A stretch of 5,131 bases of DNA from an uncultured Desulfobulbaceae bacterium (GTDB lineage Bacteria; Desulfobacterota; Desulfobulbia; Desulfobulbales; BM004). The position numbers were made by a program, and so were the translations under genes. The notes beneath the pieces were generated by a model. The model was not told the DNA's origin, ran no database searches, and saw only the letters and a program-made list of their open reading frames with translations. Shown in pieces: positions 5,125 through 5,131 of the stretch. Position 1 is the stretch's first letter, and each line of letters opens with the position of its first letter. Location: NCBI GenBank assembly GCA_947258675.1, contig CAMYJP010000172.1, positions 1-5,131 on the forward strand. The letters are read 5' to 3'.

Positions 5125-5131
5125 CTGAAAA

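Larger units (their letters stand above)
4890..5125 (+). ncRNA. Candidate structured RNA segment (alternative reading of the small ORF region)
   Basis: Hairpins visible by eye: GCCGGCT/AGCCGGC with a CCCCC loop (4917-4935), and AGGTAAT/ATTACCT with a 5-nt loop (4967-4985). A long-range helix is possible between GTACGAGG (4944-4951) and CCTTGTGC (5073-5080), 8 pairs including two G-U, closing a multibranch domain. A terminator-like stem follows. Total length near 235 nt would suit several regulatory or mobile-element RNAs. I cannot assign a family. Confidence 0.25.

Noticed and set aside
5024..5128. 34-codon plus-strand ORF, and a 34-codon minus-strand ORF from about 5117 to 5013
   Set aside because: Both lack a good ribosome site, and both overlap the terminator-like hairpin and the better supported 4897-5052 frame.

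Overview
The window looks like accessory DNA from a Gram-negative bacterium, probably a proteobacterium or a member of Desulfobacterota. That assignment is an inference from gene style and from repeat debris that resembles REP/RAYT-type sequence. No housekeeping gene is present to anchor it.

Layout. At 1-732 (minus strand) lies a Fic-domain AMP-transferase gene that runs off the left edge. Its upstream region (about 720-787) carries a perfect 12-bp inverted repeat around a TTGACA box. At about 799-851 there is a short stretch of possible REP/RAYT debris. A complete IS21-family insertion sequence occupies 871-3505. It has 15-bp terminal inverted repeats matching at 13 positions, a 5-bp target duplication (TAAGT at 866-870 and 3506-3510), five 25-bp subterminal repeats on the left, two on the right, and intact istA and istB on the plus strand. 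Immediately right of it, on the minus strand, is the 5' half of a class-3 lipase gene cut off by the IS. The lipase is preceded by, and translationally linked to, a 236-codon two-helix membrane protein gene (4011-4721). The last 400 bases (4722-5131) hold the orf236 leader and then a small rightward transcription-unit-like segment: a possible -10 box, a 51-codon ORF that is also rich in hairpins, and an intrinsic terminator.

How the parts relate. IstA (DDE recombinase) and IstB (AAA+ ATPase) form the transposition machine of the IS and act on its repeat-bearing ends. The istA ribosome binding site is buried in a predicted hairpin, which could damp expression from outside transcription. The membrane protein and lipase form one leftward operon, so they probably work together, but the lipase has lost its C-terminal half. 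Joining the two IS flanks at the target duplication does not restore the lipase: it gives a stop codon almost at once. The lipase was therefore probably already truncated before the IS arrived. The most uncertain and least explained part is the 4870-5131 segment, which could encode a small protein, a structured RNA, or both.
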